In this document: piece after piece, positions 1 through 11,913 of the stretch
How the letters are laid out: each line of letters opens with the position of its first letter
Position numbering within the stretch: the first letter of the stretch is position 1
NCBI GenBank assembly: GCA_945860375.1
Contig: CAMAQR010000013.1
Location: forward strand, 1-64,000
Length of the DNA stretch: 64,000 nucleotides
Reading direction: 5' to 3'
DNA from: Pseudorhodobacter antarcticus
Lineage (GTDB): Bacteria; Pseudomonadota; Alphaproteobacteria; Rhodobacterales; Rhodobacteraceae
The notes under the pieces: model-generated
Database searches by the model: none
Told to the model about the DNA's origin: nothing
What the model saw: only the letters and a program-made list of their open reading frames with translations
Translations under genes and position numbers: made by a program

Positions 1-391
1 GATCTCGCGGGGCGAGCAGACCGCAGCCATTTCGGCCGTGGCCGCCAAGATGGGCCTGTCGGACCTGATGGCCAACACGCTGGCGCTGATGGCCGGCAAC
101 CGCCGCCTTTTCGTGCTGCCGCATCTGATCGTTGATTTGAAAGCGCGCATCGCGGTTGAAAACGGCGAGATGACGGCTGACGTCACCTCGGCCACCAAAC
201 TCTCGGCGGCTCAGGCCAAGAAACTGGCCGAAACGCTGAAAGCCTCGGTCGGCAAGACCGTGAAACTGAACACCACCGTGGATGAAAGCCTCATCGGCGG
301 TCTTATCGTCAAGCTCGGCTCGACCATGATCGACACCTCGGTCAAATCGAAGCTCGCGGCTCTCCAGAATGCAATGAAAGAGGTTGGGTGA
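1..391 (+). CDS. atpH: F1F0 ATP synthase subunit delta (C-terminal part)
   Basis: The reading frame is open from the left edge of the window and ends with TGA at 389-391, so only the C-terminal ~129 residues are present. Delta forms the peripheral stalk that joins the F1 head to the membrane b subunits. The visible end carries the conserved family tail ([12 protein letters not shown], then the [21 protein letters not shown] stretch seen at 270-345). The identity is confirmed by the directly following atpA, whose ATG shares the last base of this stop codon. Translation of the two genes is therefore probably coupled. The start lies outside the window. Confidence 0.97.
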   Translation, partial: ISRGEQTAAISAVAAKMGLSDLMANTLALMAGNRRLFVLPHLIVDLKARIAVENGEMTADVTSATKLSAAQAKKLAETLKASVGKTVKLNTTVDESLIGGLIVKLGSTMIDTSVKSKLAALQNAMKEVG

Positions 392-1929
392 TGGGAATTC
401 AGGCTGCTGAGATCTCTGCGATCCTTAAAGAGCAGATCAAGAACTTTGGCATGGATGCCGAAGTGGCCGAAGTTGGACGCGTGCTGTCCGTCGGTGACGG
501 TATTGCCCGCGTTCACGGGCTGGACAATGTTCAGGCCGGCGAAATGGTCGAATTCCCCGGTGGTATCCGTGGCATGGCCTTGAACCTTGAAGTCGATAAC
601 GTCGGTATCGTTATCTTCGGTTCGGATCAGGACATCAAAGAAGGCGACACCGTCAAGCGCACCAAGTCCATCGTGGACGTGCCGGTTGGCAACGCCCTGC
701 TGGGCCGCGTCGTTGACGGTCTTGGCAACCCGATCGATGGCAAAGGCCCGATCGCCACGACCGAGCGCCGTCAGGCCGACGTCAAGGCCCCCGGCATCAT
801 CCCGCGCAAATCGGTGCATGAACCAATGGCAACCGGCCTCAAGGCCGTGGACGCCATGATCCCGGTTGGCCGTGGCCAGCGCGAATTGATCATCGGTGAC
901 CGTCAGACCGGCAAAACCGCCGTGGCTTTGGACACCATCCTGAACCAGAAAGTCTACAACGAGGCTGCTGGCGACGACGAGTCGAAGAAACTCTACTGCA
1001 TCTATGTCGCCATCGGTCAAAAGCGTTCGACCGTGGCGCAGCTGGTGAAGAAGCTGGAAGAAACCGGCGCGATCAAATACACGATCGTCGTCGCGGCTAC
1101 CGCCTCCGACCCGGCCCCCTTGCAGTTCCTGGCACCCTATGCCGCGACCTCGATGGCAGAATTCTTCCGCGACAATGGCCGCCATGCTCTGATCATCTAT
1201 GATGACCTGTCCAAGCAAGCCGTGGCTTACCGTCAGATGTCGCTCTTGCTGCGCCGCCCGCCGGGCCGCGAAGCTTATCCGGGCGACGTGTTCTACCTGC
1301 ACAGCCGTTTGCTGGAACGTTCGTCGAAACTGAACGAAGATTTCGGCTCGGGTTCCTTGACCGCTCTGCCGATCATCGAAACCCAAGGCGGCGACGTGTC
1401 GGCCTTTATTCCGACCAACGTGATCTCGATCACCGATGGCCAGATCTTCCTGGAAACCGAACTGTTCTACCAAGGCATCCGCCCGGCTGTGAACACCGGT
1501 CTGTCGGTTTCCCGCGTGGGTTCGTCTGCCCAAACCAACGCCATGAAATCGGTGGCTGGCAAGGTGAAACTGGAACTGGCGCAGTACCGCGAAATGGCGG
1601 CCTTTGCACAGTTCGGTTCCGACCTTGACGCCTCGACCCAAGCCCTGCTGAACCGTGGCGCGCGTCTGACCGAGCTGATGAAGCAAAACCAGTATTCGCC
1701 GATGACCAACGCCGAAATCGTCGTGGTGATCTATGCGGGCACGTCGGGCGCGCTGGACAAAGTGGCGGTCAAGGACATTGGCCGGTATGAGGCTGGTCTG
1801 CTGAAGCATCTGCGCGGCGCTGGCAAAGCTTTGCTGGAAGACATCACCAAGAACGACCGCAAAGTCGCGGGCGATCTGGAGAAAGCCATCAAGGCCGAAA
1901 TCGCGGCATTCGCCAAAGACTTCGCCTAA
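391..1929 (+). CDS. atpA: F1F0 ATP synthase subunit alpha
   Basis: The 512-residue alpha subunit is the non-catalytic nucleotide-binding subunit of the F1 hexamer, on the cytoplasmic face of the membrane. The Walker A motif GDRQTGKT lies near residue 170, and the family signature region around [18 protein letters not shown] is intact. Length is normal for the family. The ATG at 391 is chosen because it overlaps the atpH stop as TGATG; a GTG one codon upstream is possible but would extend the overlap without need. It is followed 17 bases later by atpG in the same operon. Confidence 0.99.
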   Translation: MGIQAAEISAILKEQIKNFGMDAEVAEVGRVLSVGDGIARVHGLDNVQAGEMVEFPGGIRGMALNLEVDNVGIVIFGSDQDIKEGDTVKRTKSIVDVPVGNALLGRVVDGLGNPIDGKGPIATTERRQADVKAPGIIPRKSVHEPMATGLKAVDAMIPVGRGQRELIIGDRQTGKTAVALDTILNQKVYNEAAGDDESKKLYCIYVAIGQKRSTVAQLVKKLEETGAIKYTIVVAATASDPAPLQFLAPYAATSMAEFFRDNGRHALIIYDDLSKQAVAYRQMSLLLRRPPGREAYPGDVFYLHSRLLERSSKLNEDFGSGSLTALPIIETQGGDVSAFIPTNVISITDGQIFLETELFYQGIRPAVNTGLSVSRVGSSAQTNAMKSVAGKVKLELAQYREMAAFAQFGSDLDASTQALLNRGARLTELMKQNQYSPMTNAEIVVVIYAGTSGALDKVAVKDIGRYEAGLLKHLRGAGKALLEDITKNDRKVAGDLEKAIKAEIAAFAKDFA

Positions 1930-1946
1930 GCGCCGGGGGACAGACA

Positions 1947-4273
<2,327 letters not shown>

Positions 4274-4282
4274 GGGGGCATC

Positions 4283-4675
4283 ATGGCAGGAACGCTGCAG
4301 TTTGATCTGGTAACGCCCGAGCGTCGCTTGGCGTCCGTCGCGGCGTCCGAGGTGAATATCCCCGGCGCCGATGGCGATCTGACGGCGATGGAGGGGCATG
4401 CCCCCACCATCACCACCCTGCGCCCCGGCATTCTGCGCGCACATGCTGCAGATGGGGTGAAGTCCTATGTCGTCACCGGCGGCTTTGCCGAGATTTCGGC
4501 GACCGGCGTTTCGGTTCTGGCCGAACGTGCGGTTCCTGTGGATGAAATCACGCCTGCGCTGATGGATGCTCTGGTGGCTGACGCCTGCGAAGCGGCGGCT
4601 GTTTCTGCCGACAAGGACTCGGCCGACAAAATCGTGGCCGATCTGATGGCCATGCGTGCGGCGGCTGGTCAGTAA
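4283..4675 (+). CDS. atpC: F1F0 ATP synthase subunit epsilon
   Basis: The 130-residue epsilon subunit links gamma to the c-ring and can inhibit ATP hydrolysis. The N-terminal beta sandwich begins with the typical [11 protein letters not shown] and contains the [14 protein letters not shown] turn. The C-terminal helical part is Ala-rich and somewhat shorter than in enteric bacteria, which is usual for alphaproteobacteria. It is the last gene of the operon and is followed within 20 bases by a strong hairpin terminator. Confidence 0.97.
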   Translation: MAGTLQFDLVTPERRLASVAASEVNIPGADGDLTAMEGHAPTITTLRPGILRAHAADGVKSYVVTGGFAEISATGVSVLAERAVPVDEITPALMDALVADACEAAAVSADKDSADKIVADLMAMRAAAGQ

Positions 4676-4692
4676 TCCTTGAAGTCTCAGGG

Positions 4693-4722
4693 AAAGGCCC
4701 CGGTTGTCCGGGGCCTTTTTCA
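4693..4722 (+). terminator. Rho-independent terminator of the atp operon
   Basis: An 11-bp perfect stem (4693-4703 with 4708-4718) with a TTGT loop runs into five T residues, 18 bases after the atpC stop. This is a canonical intrinsic terminator for the plus-strand operon. Confidence 0.92.
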
Positions 4723-4783
4723 TTTCCGGTCCTTTTCTTGCCCAGATTAGCCGTTAGTCTGACGTAAGCGTATACAGGTGGCC

Positions 4784-5134
4784 ATGAAGCGCATTTCCTC
4801 ATCCACGGTCGGAGTTCAACAGGGCAACCGGGTCCTGTTTTCCGACTTCGCCGATGGCGGGGTGATGTGGACCGGGCAGGGCGACCGTGAAAGCCGCCAT
4901 GTGATCAAGTTCAAGGAACCGTTCACCGATGTGCCTTCGGTGATGACCTCGATCAGCATGTGGGACACCGACCACAAGCACAACGCCCGTGCCGATATCT
5001 CGGCCGAAAATATCACTGAAAAAGGGTTTCATCTGGTGTTTCGAACCTGGGGTGACACCCGGGTGGCGCGCGTGCGGGCCGACTGGATGGCCATTGGCCC
5101 GGTGCAAAGCGAAGACGACTGGCAGCTGTATTAA
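4784..5134 (+). CDS. H-type lectin-domain protein
   Basis: A protein of about 116 residues made of essentially one beta-sandwich domain resembling the H-type lectin family (first known from snail agglutinin). Visible family traits are the N-terminal QGNRVLFSDFADGG stretch, repeated aromatic strand motifs and the central FTDVPSVMTSISMWDTD segment. No signal peptide or membrane segment is seen. Carbohydrate binding is known for the animal family; the bacterial role is not established. A GTG two codons upstream (4778) is an alternative start; AGG at 4776-4778 fits the ATG better. The gene stands alone between the atp terminator and the convergent prs gene. Confidence 0.8.
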   Translation: MKRISSSTVGVQQGNRVLFSDFADGGVMWTGQGDRESRHVIKFKEPFTDVPSVMTSISMWDTDHKHNARADISAENITEKGFHLVFRTWGDTRVARVRADWMAIGPVQSEDDWQLY

Positions 5135-5190
5135 GGGCCGAAGTGTTAAGATTGTCTTAAAGCGACAGGCTCAACAATTTGAATTTAAAC

Positions 5191-5220
5191 GATAAAAAAA
5201 TGGTCCCGAGTTGGGACCAT
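5191..5220 (-). terminator. Hairpin terminator downstream of prs (repeat hairpin copy 1)
   Basis: The palindrome ATGGTCCC-aact-GGGACCAT (read on the minus strand) is followed by seven T residues (the A run at 5194-5200 on plus). It lies about 40 bases past the prs stop and is a good intrinsic terminator for prs. On plus it could also limit the lectin transcript. The 17-base core recurs at 47167-47183. Confidence 0.85.
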
Positions 5221-5256
5221 TGAAGGGCGGGGCAGCCCCGCCGCCACGGGAAACCC

Positions 5257-6276
5257 TCAAGGCCGCTGATACATGCCTTCATAAATCGGCACCAAAGTGT
5301 CCGTTTCAAACAGCGACGACACCGAAGTCCCGTTCCAGATGTTCAAAATAGCTTGGGCAAAAATTGGCGCAGTCGGGACAATCCGAATGTTCGGGCAAGC
5401 CTTCACAGCATCGGTCGGCTCGATCGAATCCGTGATCACCAACGACTTCATCACCGAATTCGTGACCCGCTCCACCGCCGGACCCGACAACACCCCATGG
5501 GTGATATAGGAATGCACCTCGATCGCCCCGTTCTGCATCAACACCTCGGCCGCCTTGCACAAAGTGCCGGCGGTGTCACAGATGTCGTCCACGATGATGC
5601 ATTTCTTGCCCGCAACATTGCCGATCACGATCATTTCGGCAATCTCACCGGCCTTTTCGCGGCGCTTGTCAACGATGGCCAGCGGTGCATTGATCCGCTT
5701 GGCCAGCTCACGCGCCCGCGCCACCCCGCCCACATCCGGCGACACAACCATCAAGTCCTGCATCTGGCCCTTGAAGTTATGCTCGATATCCAACGCAAAC
5801 ACCGGGCTGGCGTAAAGGTTGTCCACCGGAATATCGAAGAACCCTTGAATCTGCGCCGCGTGCAGATCCAGCGTCAGCACCCGGTCCACCCCAGCCTCGG
5901 CGATCATGTTGGCCACCAGCTTGGCAGTGATTGGCGTGCGGGCCTTGGCGCGGCGGTCTTGGCGTGCATAGCCGAAATAGGGGATCACCGCCGTGATCCG
6001 GTTGGCCGAAGACCGCCGCAACGCGTCGGTCATGATCAGCAGTTCCATCAGGTTGTCATTGGCGGGGTTAGAGGTCGGCTGGATGATATACATGTCCTCG
6101 CCGCGCACATTCTCAAACACCTCGACGAAAATCTCGGCATCGTTGAAGCGTTCGATCCGGGCATCCACAAGGTTCACGGACATGCCGCGATGCATCGACA
6201 TCCGCCGGGCAATGGCCTTGGCCAGCGACAGGTTGGCATTTCCGGAAATCAGTTTCGGTTCGGTCATGGCGGGCAT
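5257..6276 (-). CDS. prs: Ribose-phosphate pyrophosphokinase
   Basis: The 339-residue cytosolic enzyme makes PRPP from ribose 5-phosphate and ATP, the precursor for purine, pyrimidine, histidine and NAD synthesis. The divalent-cation/PRPP region [15 protein letters not shown] and the C-terminal PRPP-binding loop [15 protein letters not shown] are both intact. The ATG at 6276 is preceded by GGAG at a six-base spacing; an internal ATG at 6267 is less well placed. It is divergent from the isomerase gene at 6367. Its product feeds purE and purK, also in this window. Confidence 0.98.
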   Translation of the reverse strand: MPAMTEPKLISGNANLSLAKAIARRMSMHRGMSVNLVDARIERFNDAEIFVEVFENVRGEDMYIIQPTSNPANDNLMELLIMTDALRRSSANRITAVIPYFGYARQDRRAKARTPITAKLVANMIAEAGVDRVLTLDLHAAQIQGFFDIPVDNLYASPVFALDIEHNFKGQMQDLMVVSPDVGGVARARELAKRINAPLAIVDKRREKAGEIAEMIVIGNVAGKKCIIVDDICDTAGTLCKAAEVLMQNGAIEVHSYITHGVLSGPAVERVTNSVMKSLVITDSIEPTDAVKACPNIRIVPTAPIFAQAILNIWNGTSVSSLFETDTLVPIYEGMYQRP

Positions 6277-6366
6277 TTCTTTCTCCGGGGGCCAGATTCG
6301 GATCGTTGACTTCGCTTATCACCCGGCTAGGGTCTTGCAAACCATCCACGCCAAAAGGGGCCGCAA

Positions 6367-6963
6367 ATGCTGCAGATCGACTACTTTTATGCTGCGATTT
6401 CACCCTTTTGCTATCTGGCGGGCCACAGACTGGAGGAAATTGCGGCGCGGCATGGCGCGACCATCCGCTACATCCCGATCAACGCCCCCGCGCTGTTTCC
6501 ACGTACCGGCGGGCAGGTGCTGGCGGAACGTCACGACAGCCGCAAGACCTACCGCCTGCAGGAACTGCGGCGCACTGCTGCCAAGCAGGGAGCCAAGCTT
6601 GACATCAACCCGCTGTTTTTTCCGGTTAATCCCGCGCCAGCCTCTTATGCCATCATCGCGGCGGCATCGGTGGGCGGCGGTGATTTGCCCGGCCTGGTGC
6701 AGGCCTTTCCCCGCGCTGTCTGGGCAGAAGGGCGCAATATTGCCGAAGATGAGGTCGTGCGTGACATTCTGACTGTCCATGGCTTTGACGCCGGAATTGC
6801 CGACAAACACATGCTGATGGCCGCTGAAACCTATATGGCGAACCTTGAAGAGGCGGTGGCGCGTGGTGTATTCGGGGTGCCGTTCTATATGGTGGGCGAA
6901 GAGCGGTTCTGGGGACAGGACCGACTGGACGACCTTGATCTGTACCTTGCCGGAAAGCTGTGA
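6367..6963 (+). CDS. 2-hydroxychromene-2-carboxylate isomerase family (DsbA/GST-kappa fold)
   Basis: The 198-residue protein has the thioredoxin-like fold with a helical insertion found in NahD-type isomerases and kappa glutathione transferases. Visible traits are the N-terminal DYFYAAISPFCYLAG with the serine that binds glutathione thiol, the NPLFFPVNP segment and the C-terminal GVFGVPFYMVGEERFWGQDRL motif typical of this family. NahD acts in naphthalene catabolism with glutathione, but homologues are common in genomes without that pathway, so the substrate is unknown. The next gene starts directly after its stop. Confidence 0.88.
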   Translation: MLQIDYFYAAISPFCYLAGHRLEEIAARHGATIRYIPINAPALFPRTGGQVLAERHDSRKTYRLQELRRTAAKQGAKLDINPLFFPVNPAPASYAIIAAASVGGGDLPGLVQAFPRAVWAEGRNIAEDEVVRDILTVHGFDAGIADKHMLMAAETYMANLEEAVARGVFGVPFYMVGEERFWGQDRLDDLDLYLAGKL

Positions 6964-7782
6964 ATGCCCGAAGACCATTTCCAACCCGCCCTGCCGCCGC
7001 ACCGTGTCTGGGCCAATGGCGCGCGTCCAATTTTGGCGCTTCACTGCTCTTTGGCCCATGCGGGTGCCTGGGGGCCTTTGGCGGAACAGCTGACGGGCCT
7101 CACGATCACTGCGACAGATCAGCCCGGCCATGGCCGCGCCGCTCACTGGAATGGCCAGTCTGACTTGCACGGCATCACCACCCATGCCAGCATCGCGATG
7201 GCCGAGCACTTGGGCCAAGGCGCGCCAATTGATCTGTTCGGCCATTCCTTTGGCGGCACTGTCGCCCTGCGCGTGGCGCTGGAGCGTCCCGATCTGGTGC
7301 GCAGTCTGACGTTGGTGGAACCGGTGATTTTCGCCGCCGCCCGCTCTGCCGAGCACCCGGCCTACACCCCCTTCCGCATCGCGCATCTGGAATTTGCGGC
7401 TCTGGTGCAGGCGGGGCAACGCGAACAGGCGGCGGCGCTGTTTCACAGCCAGTGGGGCAACGGTGCAAGCTTTGCCGATCTGCCCGAGAAAACCCGCGCC
7501 TATATGGTGGACCGCATCCATTTCATCGTGGCACAGAACCCGGTGCTGCTGGACGATGCGGCCGGCCTGTTGCGCTATATGGGGCTGGAATCATTGGGGA
7601 TTCCGGTGTTGCTCATCGACGGAGCCGACAGCCCGCCCATCATTCACGCCGTGCATGACGAACTGGCCCGGCGGCTGCCGCAGGTGCAGCGCCTGTCGGT
7701 GCCTTTTGCCGCCCATATGGTGTCGATCACCCATGCCGCCGTTGTGGCCCCGGTCGTGCAGGCGCATCTGGACGCCTGTTAG
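6964..7782 (+). CDS. Alpha/beta hydrolase
   Basis: The 272-residue protein is an alpha/beta hydrolase. The nucleophile elbow GHSFGG lies near residue 94, a likely acid sits in LLIDGADSPP and the catalytic histidine in FAAHMVSITH. The ATG abuts the stop of the isomerase gene, so the two are co-transcribed and perhaps act on related substrates. The 3' end overlaps the convergent threonine aldolase gene by four bases. The substrate cannot be told from sequence. Confidence 0.9.
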   Translation: MPEDHFQPALPPHRVWANGARPILALHCSLAHAGAWGPLAEQLTGLTITATDQPGHGRAAHWNGQSDLHGITTHASIAMAEHLGQGAPIDLFGHSFGGTVALRVALERPDLVRSLTLVEPVIFAAARSAEHPAYTPFRIAHLEFAALVQAGQREQAAALFHSQWGNGASFADLPEKTRAYMVDRIHFIVAQNPVLLDDAAGLLRYMGLESLGIPVLLIDGADSPPIIHAVHDELARRLPQVQRLSVPFAAHMVSITHAAVVAPVVQAHLDAC

Positions 7783-8810
7783 CAGCGCAGGGCCTGCACA
7801 AAGGCGTCCACGTCGGCCTCGGTCGTGCTCCATGATGTGACCAGCCGTGCGCCTTCGCGGTCCTTGGGCGCGGGCATGTCGTAGTAGTTGGCCCCTGCGG
7901 CCTGCAAGCGCGCATGGCTGCCCGTGGCCCATTCGGGGAACATCATATTCGCTTGTACCGGGTGTTTCAGCGTCACGCCGGGTGCCTGCGCGATGCCTTC
8001 GGCAAGCCGCGCGCCCATCGCGTTGGCCCGTGCCGCCAGCCGCAGCCACAGATCGCCCTGCAAATACGCCTCCATCTGCGCCGATAAGTAGCGATGTTTG
8101 GACAGCAAATGCCCCCCCCGCTTGCGGCGCAGTTCAAACTCCCACGCCTTGGCGGGGTCGAAGAACACCACCGCCTCAACCCCCAGACAGCCGTTTTTGG
8201 TGCCGCCAAAAGACACCACGTCGATGCCCGCACGCCAGGTCATTTCGGCTGCGGTGGCCCCGGTTGCCACCAACGCATTGGCGAAACGCGCGCCGTCCAG
8301 ATGGCAGGGCAGGCCACAGGACTTGGCAACGGCGGTCAAAGCGGCGACCTCGGTGGGGGTGTAAACCGTTCCGGCCTCGGTGACATTGGTGATCGAAACC
8401 ATGCCGCGCTGCACGCCATGAACGCCCGATTCCCCAATGCGGCCAAGGGCTTGGGACAGAGCGCCCGGCGTCATTTTGCCATGCGCGCCGTCCACCCCGA
8501 TCAACTTGGCCCCGTCGGTGTAAAACTCTGGTGCGCCGCATTCATCAGTGGCGATATGGGCTTCGGTATGCGCGAAAACCGCCGACCACGGTTTGGTATA
8601 ACAGGCCAGCGCAAGGGAGTTGGCGACAGTGCCACTGGCCACAAGATAAACGGCGGCCTCGGGGTGTTCAAACACCTCGCGCAGCCCGGCCGTCACTCGG
8701 GTCATGATGTCATCGGCCCCGTAACCCCGCGCAAATCCGTCGTTAGACTGTTGCAGGGCGGCCATGATTTCGGGCGCAGCGCCAGATGCGTTGTCGGATG
8801 TGAAGTACAT
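7779..8810 (-). CDS. ltaE: Low-specificity L-threonine aldolase
   Basis: The 343-residue PLP enzyme cleaves L-threonine or allo-threonine to glycine and acetaldehyde. It starts with the typical MYFTSDNASGAAPEI. The segment HIATDECGAPEFYTDGAKL and the PLP lysine in DVVSFGGTKNG match the family. The ATG at 8810 overlaps the stop of the upstream Cys-cluster gene as TGATG, which supports this start over longer ones. Gene symbol is by family resemblance. Confidence 0.92.
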   Translation of the reverse strand: MYFTSDNASGAAPEIMAALQQSNDGFARGYGADDIMTRVTAGLREVFEHPEAAVYLVASGTVANSLALACYTKPWSAVFAHTEAHIATDECGAPEFYTDGAKLIGVDGAHGKMTPGALSQALGRIGESGVHGVQRGMVSITNVTEAGTVYTPTEVAALTAVAKSCGLPCHLDGARFANALVATGATAAEMTWRAGIDVVSFGGTKNGCLGVEAVVFFDPAKAWEFELRRKRGGHLLSKHRYLSAQMEAYLQGDLWLRLAARANAMGARLAEGIAQAPGVTLKHPVQANMMFPEWATGSHARLQAAGANYYDMPAPKDREGARLVTSWSTTEADVDAFVQALRC

Positions 8811-9262
8811 CACAGCTCTTCCTGAATGATATAATCGTCCCAGTCGTCTTCTGAAACCACGGCCTCGGATACGGTCTGGTCGCGCATGGAATGCCCCGAA
8901 CTGTGGGTGGATTCGGGGTCGCCGGTGATCAGTGGATGCCAGTTCGGCAGCGGTTTGCCCTGTTCCAGCAGCTTGTAGGCACAGCTGGCGGGCAGCCAAT
9001 AAGCGATACGTTTCAAGGTCTTGGGGTTCAGCCGCACGCATTCGGGCACATGGGCGAAGCGGTTGTCATAGTTCGAACAGCGACAGCTGGGGCCATCCAG
9101 CAAACGGCAGGCGACGCGGGTGTATTCGACCTCACCCGTGTCTTCATATTCGATCTTGTTCAGGCAGCACTTGCCACAGCCATCACACAGCGCCTCCCAT
9201 TCGGGGGCGGTCATTTTCTTGAGGGGAATGGATTCCCAGAACTTCGGGCGCAGATTTGTCAT
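8810..9262 (-). CDS. YcgN-type cysteine cluster protein
   Basis: The 150-residue protein belongs to the YcgN/UPF0260 family, marked by the cysteine cluster CDGCGKCC near residue 27 and further cysteines (VACRLL, CRCSNY, VPECVRL, ASCAYKL). The pattern suggests a metal or Fe-S site, but the function is not established in any member known to me. It is translationally coupled to threonine aldolase by a one-base overlap. Confidence 0.9.
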   Translation of the reverse strand: MTNLRPKFWESIPLKKMTAPEWEALCDGCGKCCLNKIEYEDTGEVEYTRVACRLLDGPSCRCSNYDNRFAHVPECVRLNPKTLKRIAYWLPASCAYKLLEQGKPLPNWHPLITGDPESTHSSGHSMRDQTVSEAVVSEDDWDDYIIQEEL

Positions 9263-9301
9263 GGGTGCAAAATGACGGTTCGGGCGGGGAAAGGGAAGGG
9301 C

Positions 9302-9418
9302 TAGAGTGTGTTGCGTTCAATCGGGTTTGGCCGATGGAACGCAACCGCAACATCCACTGGCAGTGCTTGTCTTGGATTTCCGTCGATCTGGATCAGATTG
9401 ACCGAAATCTGCCTTAGA
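9302..9418. repeat. Dispersed intergenic element, copy A (two-hairpin type)
   Basis: About 115 bases with two nested inverted repeats. The 5' part pairs GTTGCGTT with AACGCAAC around an inner ATCGG/CCGAT pair, and the 3' part has ATCTG-gat-CAGAT flanked by longer partly paired arms. Copies B (16381-16467) and C (19179-19294) share most bases. Its end overlaps the ribF stop codon, so it lies directly downstream of ribF. Confidence 0.8.
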
Positions 9419-10340
9419 GTGTGGCCAGAATTGCGCGGGCCTCTGCGCAGTCGGCGGCCATCTGGGTCAGCAGTCCGGGCAGGCCGTCAAATTTCATCTC
9501 TGGGCGCAGATAATCGATCAGGCCGACCGAAAGGTGATGGCCGTAAAGATCACCTTTGAAATCAAAGATATAGGTTTCCAGATTGGGCATGTTCTCGCCA
9601 AACATCGGGCGCACTCCGATGCTGGAAGCGCCCAGATAGCGGCCGGTTTGCGGGCCGGTCAGGATATCAACCTTGACCGCGTAGACGCCGAGTTTCGGCA
9701 AATGCAGCCCGGCCACCGACATATTCGCGGTCGGATAGCCCAACTCGCGCCCGCGCTTTTCGCCATGAATCACCTCGCCATCAATGCGGTGCCAGTGGCC
9801 CAGCATGGCCTTGGCATCGCGGGGACGGCCTTCTGCAAGGGCCTGACGGATCGCGGTGGACGATATTTCGCGGCCCTCGGTCTGAACCAGATCGGCAATG
9901 GTGACGCCAAATCCATATTTATTACCAAGGGCTTGCAGATCCGCCGCGCCCCCGGCACGACCTTTGCCAAAGCAGAAATCAGCACCCACAACCACATGCG
10001 ACACGCCCAGACCCTCGGCCAGAATCTGGCGCGCAAAGTCGTCGGGGGTCAGGCTGGCCATCGTGGCGTCAAAGGGCAGGGCGTAGAGGTGTTGCACGCC
10101 CAGTTTCGCCAAGCGGTTGGCGCGGGTTTCGGTGTTCATCAGGCGGAAAGTCGGGCCGTTCGGCGCGAAATACTCGCGCGGGTGGGGGTCGAAGGTCAGA
10201 ATGCCCAAGGGCCCCTGCGCGCGGGCCAGATCGATCACCGATTGGTGGCCCAGATGCACGCCATCAAAGTTGCCCATCGCCACGGACGCGCCGCGCGCGG
10301 TTTGGCCAAGCCCTTGCCAATGCTTGATTATCTGCATCAT
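9414..10340 (-). CDS. ribF: Bifunctional riboflavin kinase/FAD synthetase
   Basis: The 308-residue enzyme phosphorylates riboflavin to FMN and adenylylates it to FAD. The N-terminal nucleotidyltransferase half shows GNFDGVHLGHQ near residue 22; the C-terminal riboflavin kinase half shows HGEKRGRELGYPTANM near residue 192. The order and length are those of the usual bacterial bifunctional enzyme. Two ATG codons are adjacent at 10340 and 10337; the choice is immaterial. The stop lies inside the edge of a dispersed repeat. Confidence 0.97.
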   Translation of the reverse strand: MMQIIKHWQGLGQTARGASVAMGNFDGVHLGHQSVIDLARAQGPLGILTFDPHPREYFAPNGPTFRLMNTETRANRLAKLGVQHLYALPFDATMASLTPDDFARQILAEGLGVSHVVVGADFCFGKGRAGGAADLQALGNKYGFGVTIADLVQTEGREISSTAIRQALAEGRPRDAKAMLGHWHRIDGEVIHGEKRGRELGYPTANMSVAGLHLPKLGVYAVKVDILTGPQTGRYLGASSIGVRPMFGENMPNLETYIFDFKGDLYGHHLSVGLIDYLRPEMKFDGLPGLLTQMAADCAEARAILATL

Positions 10341-10364
10341 TCCCCGGGGTGGGGCCTGCGCCCC

Positions 10365-10808
10365 TCAGTCGAACTTGCGGCTTGGCGCCAGAACCAGCGC
10401 CTCGCCTTTCAAGACAACGGTATTGCCCACCGCGCAGTGGGTTTCAAGTGTGACCCTGCGCCGCGAGTGGTCAATTGCGGTGACGGTGACATGGGTGTCC
10501 ACGGTGTCGCCGGGGCGGACGGGGGCCATGAATTTCAAAGATTGTCCAAGATAAACAGAGCCATGGCCGGGAAGCTGTTCACCGATCACCGCCGAAATCA
10601 GCCCCGCCGTCAGCATGCCATGGGCGATGCGGCCTTGGAAAATTGTGTCTTGGGCATAAGAATCGTCGAGATGCACCGGGTTATGATCGGTCGAGATTTC
10701 GGCAAAAAGGCTTATATCCCGGTCGGTTACGGTTTTGCGCAACGACCGGGTCATGCCGATTTCAAGGTCCTCGATGCAGATGGTGCCGCGGGGGTGGTTG
10801 TCGAGCAT
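10365..10808 (-). CDS. MaoC-family dehydratase (hydratase 2 fold)
   Basis: The 147-residue hot-dog-fold protein carries the hydratase 2 motif FAEISTDHNPVHLDDSYA with the catalytic Asp/His pair, followed by GRIAHGMLTAGLIS. Members hydrate enoyl-CoA with R stereospecificity or act on related thioesters; the exact substrate is open. The ATG at 10808 is chosen because it is preceded by AAGGGA and a plausible promoter, and because the family domain begins just after it. It lies 24 bases upstream of ribF and could be co-transcribed. Confidence 0.9.
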   Translation of the reverse strand: MLDNHPRGTICIEDLEIGMTRSLRKTVTDRDISLFAEISTDHNPVHLDDSYAQDTIFQGRIAHGMLTAGLISAVIGEQLPGHGSVYLGQSLKFMAPVRPGDTVDTHVTVTAIDHSRRRVTLETHCAVGNTVVLKGEALVLAPSRKFD

Positions 10809-10831
10809 GGCCGAATCCCTTGATTTGCCCC

Positions 10832-10896
10832 GCAGCATAACGAATGCTGCAATGCGGCGCAATCCGGTCACGCATGAATTGTGCGAAATTGTGACC
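10832..10896 (-). promoter_or_regulatory. Putative promoter and palindromes upstream of the MaoC gene
   Basis: On the minus strand TTGCGC (10862-10857) and TATGCT (10839-10834) are 17 bases apart, ending 25 bases before the ATG. The -10 region lies inside a 7-bp inverted repeat (GCAGCAT/ATGCTGC, 10832-10850). A second imperfect inverted repeat, GGTCAC/GTGACC, frames 10866-10896. An operator role is a guess. Confidence 0.4.
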
Positions 10897-10922
10897 ATTG
10901 GCGCAATTTTGTTACTATGACC

Positions 10923-11810
10923 TTAGCGCAGCAGGCCAATCGAGAAAGTGGGGGACAGCCTCTTTTCAGACAGCCAATCTTCCAGCAAGTCCTTGTTCGG
11001 ATTAGACGAATCCGCGCCAAACTCTGCCGCGGCTATGCCACCCGTGACGAAAAGCACGTCCAACCCTTCGCCCATCGCGCCTTGCACATCGGTGCCGATG
11101 CCGTCGCCAATGCACAGGATGCCAGCATCGTCGCGCAGCCCCATGGCGGCTAGGCGGCGGCGGGCAAGGTCGTAGATCGGCGGGTGCGGTTTGCCGAAAT
11201 ACATCACGGTGCCGCCCATTTCCTCATATTCCGCAGCCAAGGCCCCGGCACAATAAAGGCGCTTGTCGCCCATATCGACGATGATGTCTGGATTGGCGCA
11301 AAGCATTGGCAAACCTAGGGTTTTCCCCATCAAAAGGGTGGCGCGGTAGTCGGCAGGCGTTTCGGTCAGATCATCGGCAAGGCCGGTGCAGACGATTCCG
11401 GTGGCGTCTTTCAGGGCGACGCGTTCGATTTTGGTCAGGGCGGCGAGGCTTTGCAGATCATCGGAGAAATCGGTGAAGAAAGGTTCATCTTTCAGCGCGC
11501 CAATGAGGTAGACGCGAGTCCCGACCGCGCCTGAAAGCAAGGCCTGTTGGGTCGCATCGCCCGAACTGACCACCAGATCCCAAGCATCGCGCGGCACGCC
11601 CATATCGTCCAACTGCTTGACAATAATGGAGTTTGGTCGGGGTGCATTGGTCAATAGCACCACGCGGCCCCCCTGCGCGCGAAAGGCCTGCAGGACCGCC
11701 ACAGCCGCCGGGAACGGGGTTTTGCCGTTGTGCAAACACCCCCACAAATCGCAGAAAACCGCGTCATAGCGGGCAGAGATTTGCGACAGGCTGGTGATGA
11801 TTTCGGTCAT
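10923..11810 (-). CDS. HAD-superfamily class IIA hydrolase
   Basis: The 295-residue protein is a HAD hydrolase of the NagD-like IIA subgroup. Motif I is VFCDLWGCLHNG, where tryptophan-glycine-cysteine replaces the usual DVDGVL core as in one alphaproteobacterial subfamily. Motif II lies in VVLLTNAPRP and motif III/IV in ILCIGDGIGTDVQGA. It is probably a small-metabolite phosphatase. The start at 11810 was chosen because the family begins there; upstream codons are low-complexity charged sequence. It lies 24 bases past no neighbour in the same direction and appears to have its own promoter region. Confidence 0.88.
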   Translation of the reverse strand: MTEIITSLSQISARYDAVFCDLWGCLHNGKTPFPAAVAVLQAFRAQGGRVVLLTNAPRPNSIIVKQLDDMGVPRDAWDLVVSSGDATQQALLSGAVGTRVYLIGALKDEPFFTDFSDDLQSLAALTKIERVALKDATGIVCTGLADDLTETPADYRATLLMGKTLGLPMLCANPDIIVDMGDKRLYCAGALAAEYEEMGGTVMYFGKPHPPIYDLARRRLAAMGLRDDAGILCIGDGIGTDVQGAMGEGLDVLFVTGGIAAAEFGADSSNPNKDLLEDWLSEKRLSPTFSIGLLR

Positions 11811-11913
11811 TTGGGGGCCTTTCGGGGCAAATTCTGGCGTGGTTTTCGCATCTGTCTGGCGTGGGGTTTGCGTCCTTTTTCTGTCCCTACGCGGCGTGCG
11901 CTGCAACCCAATA

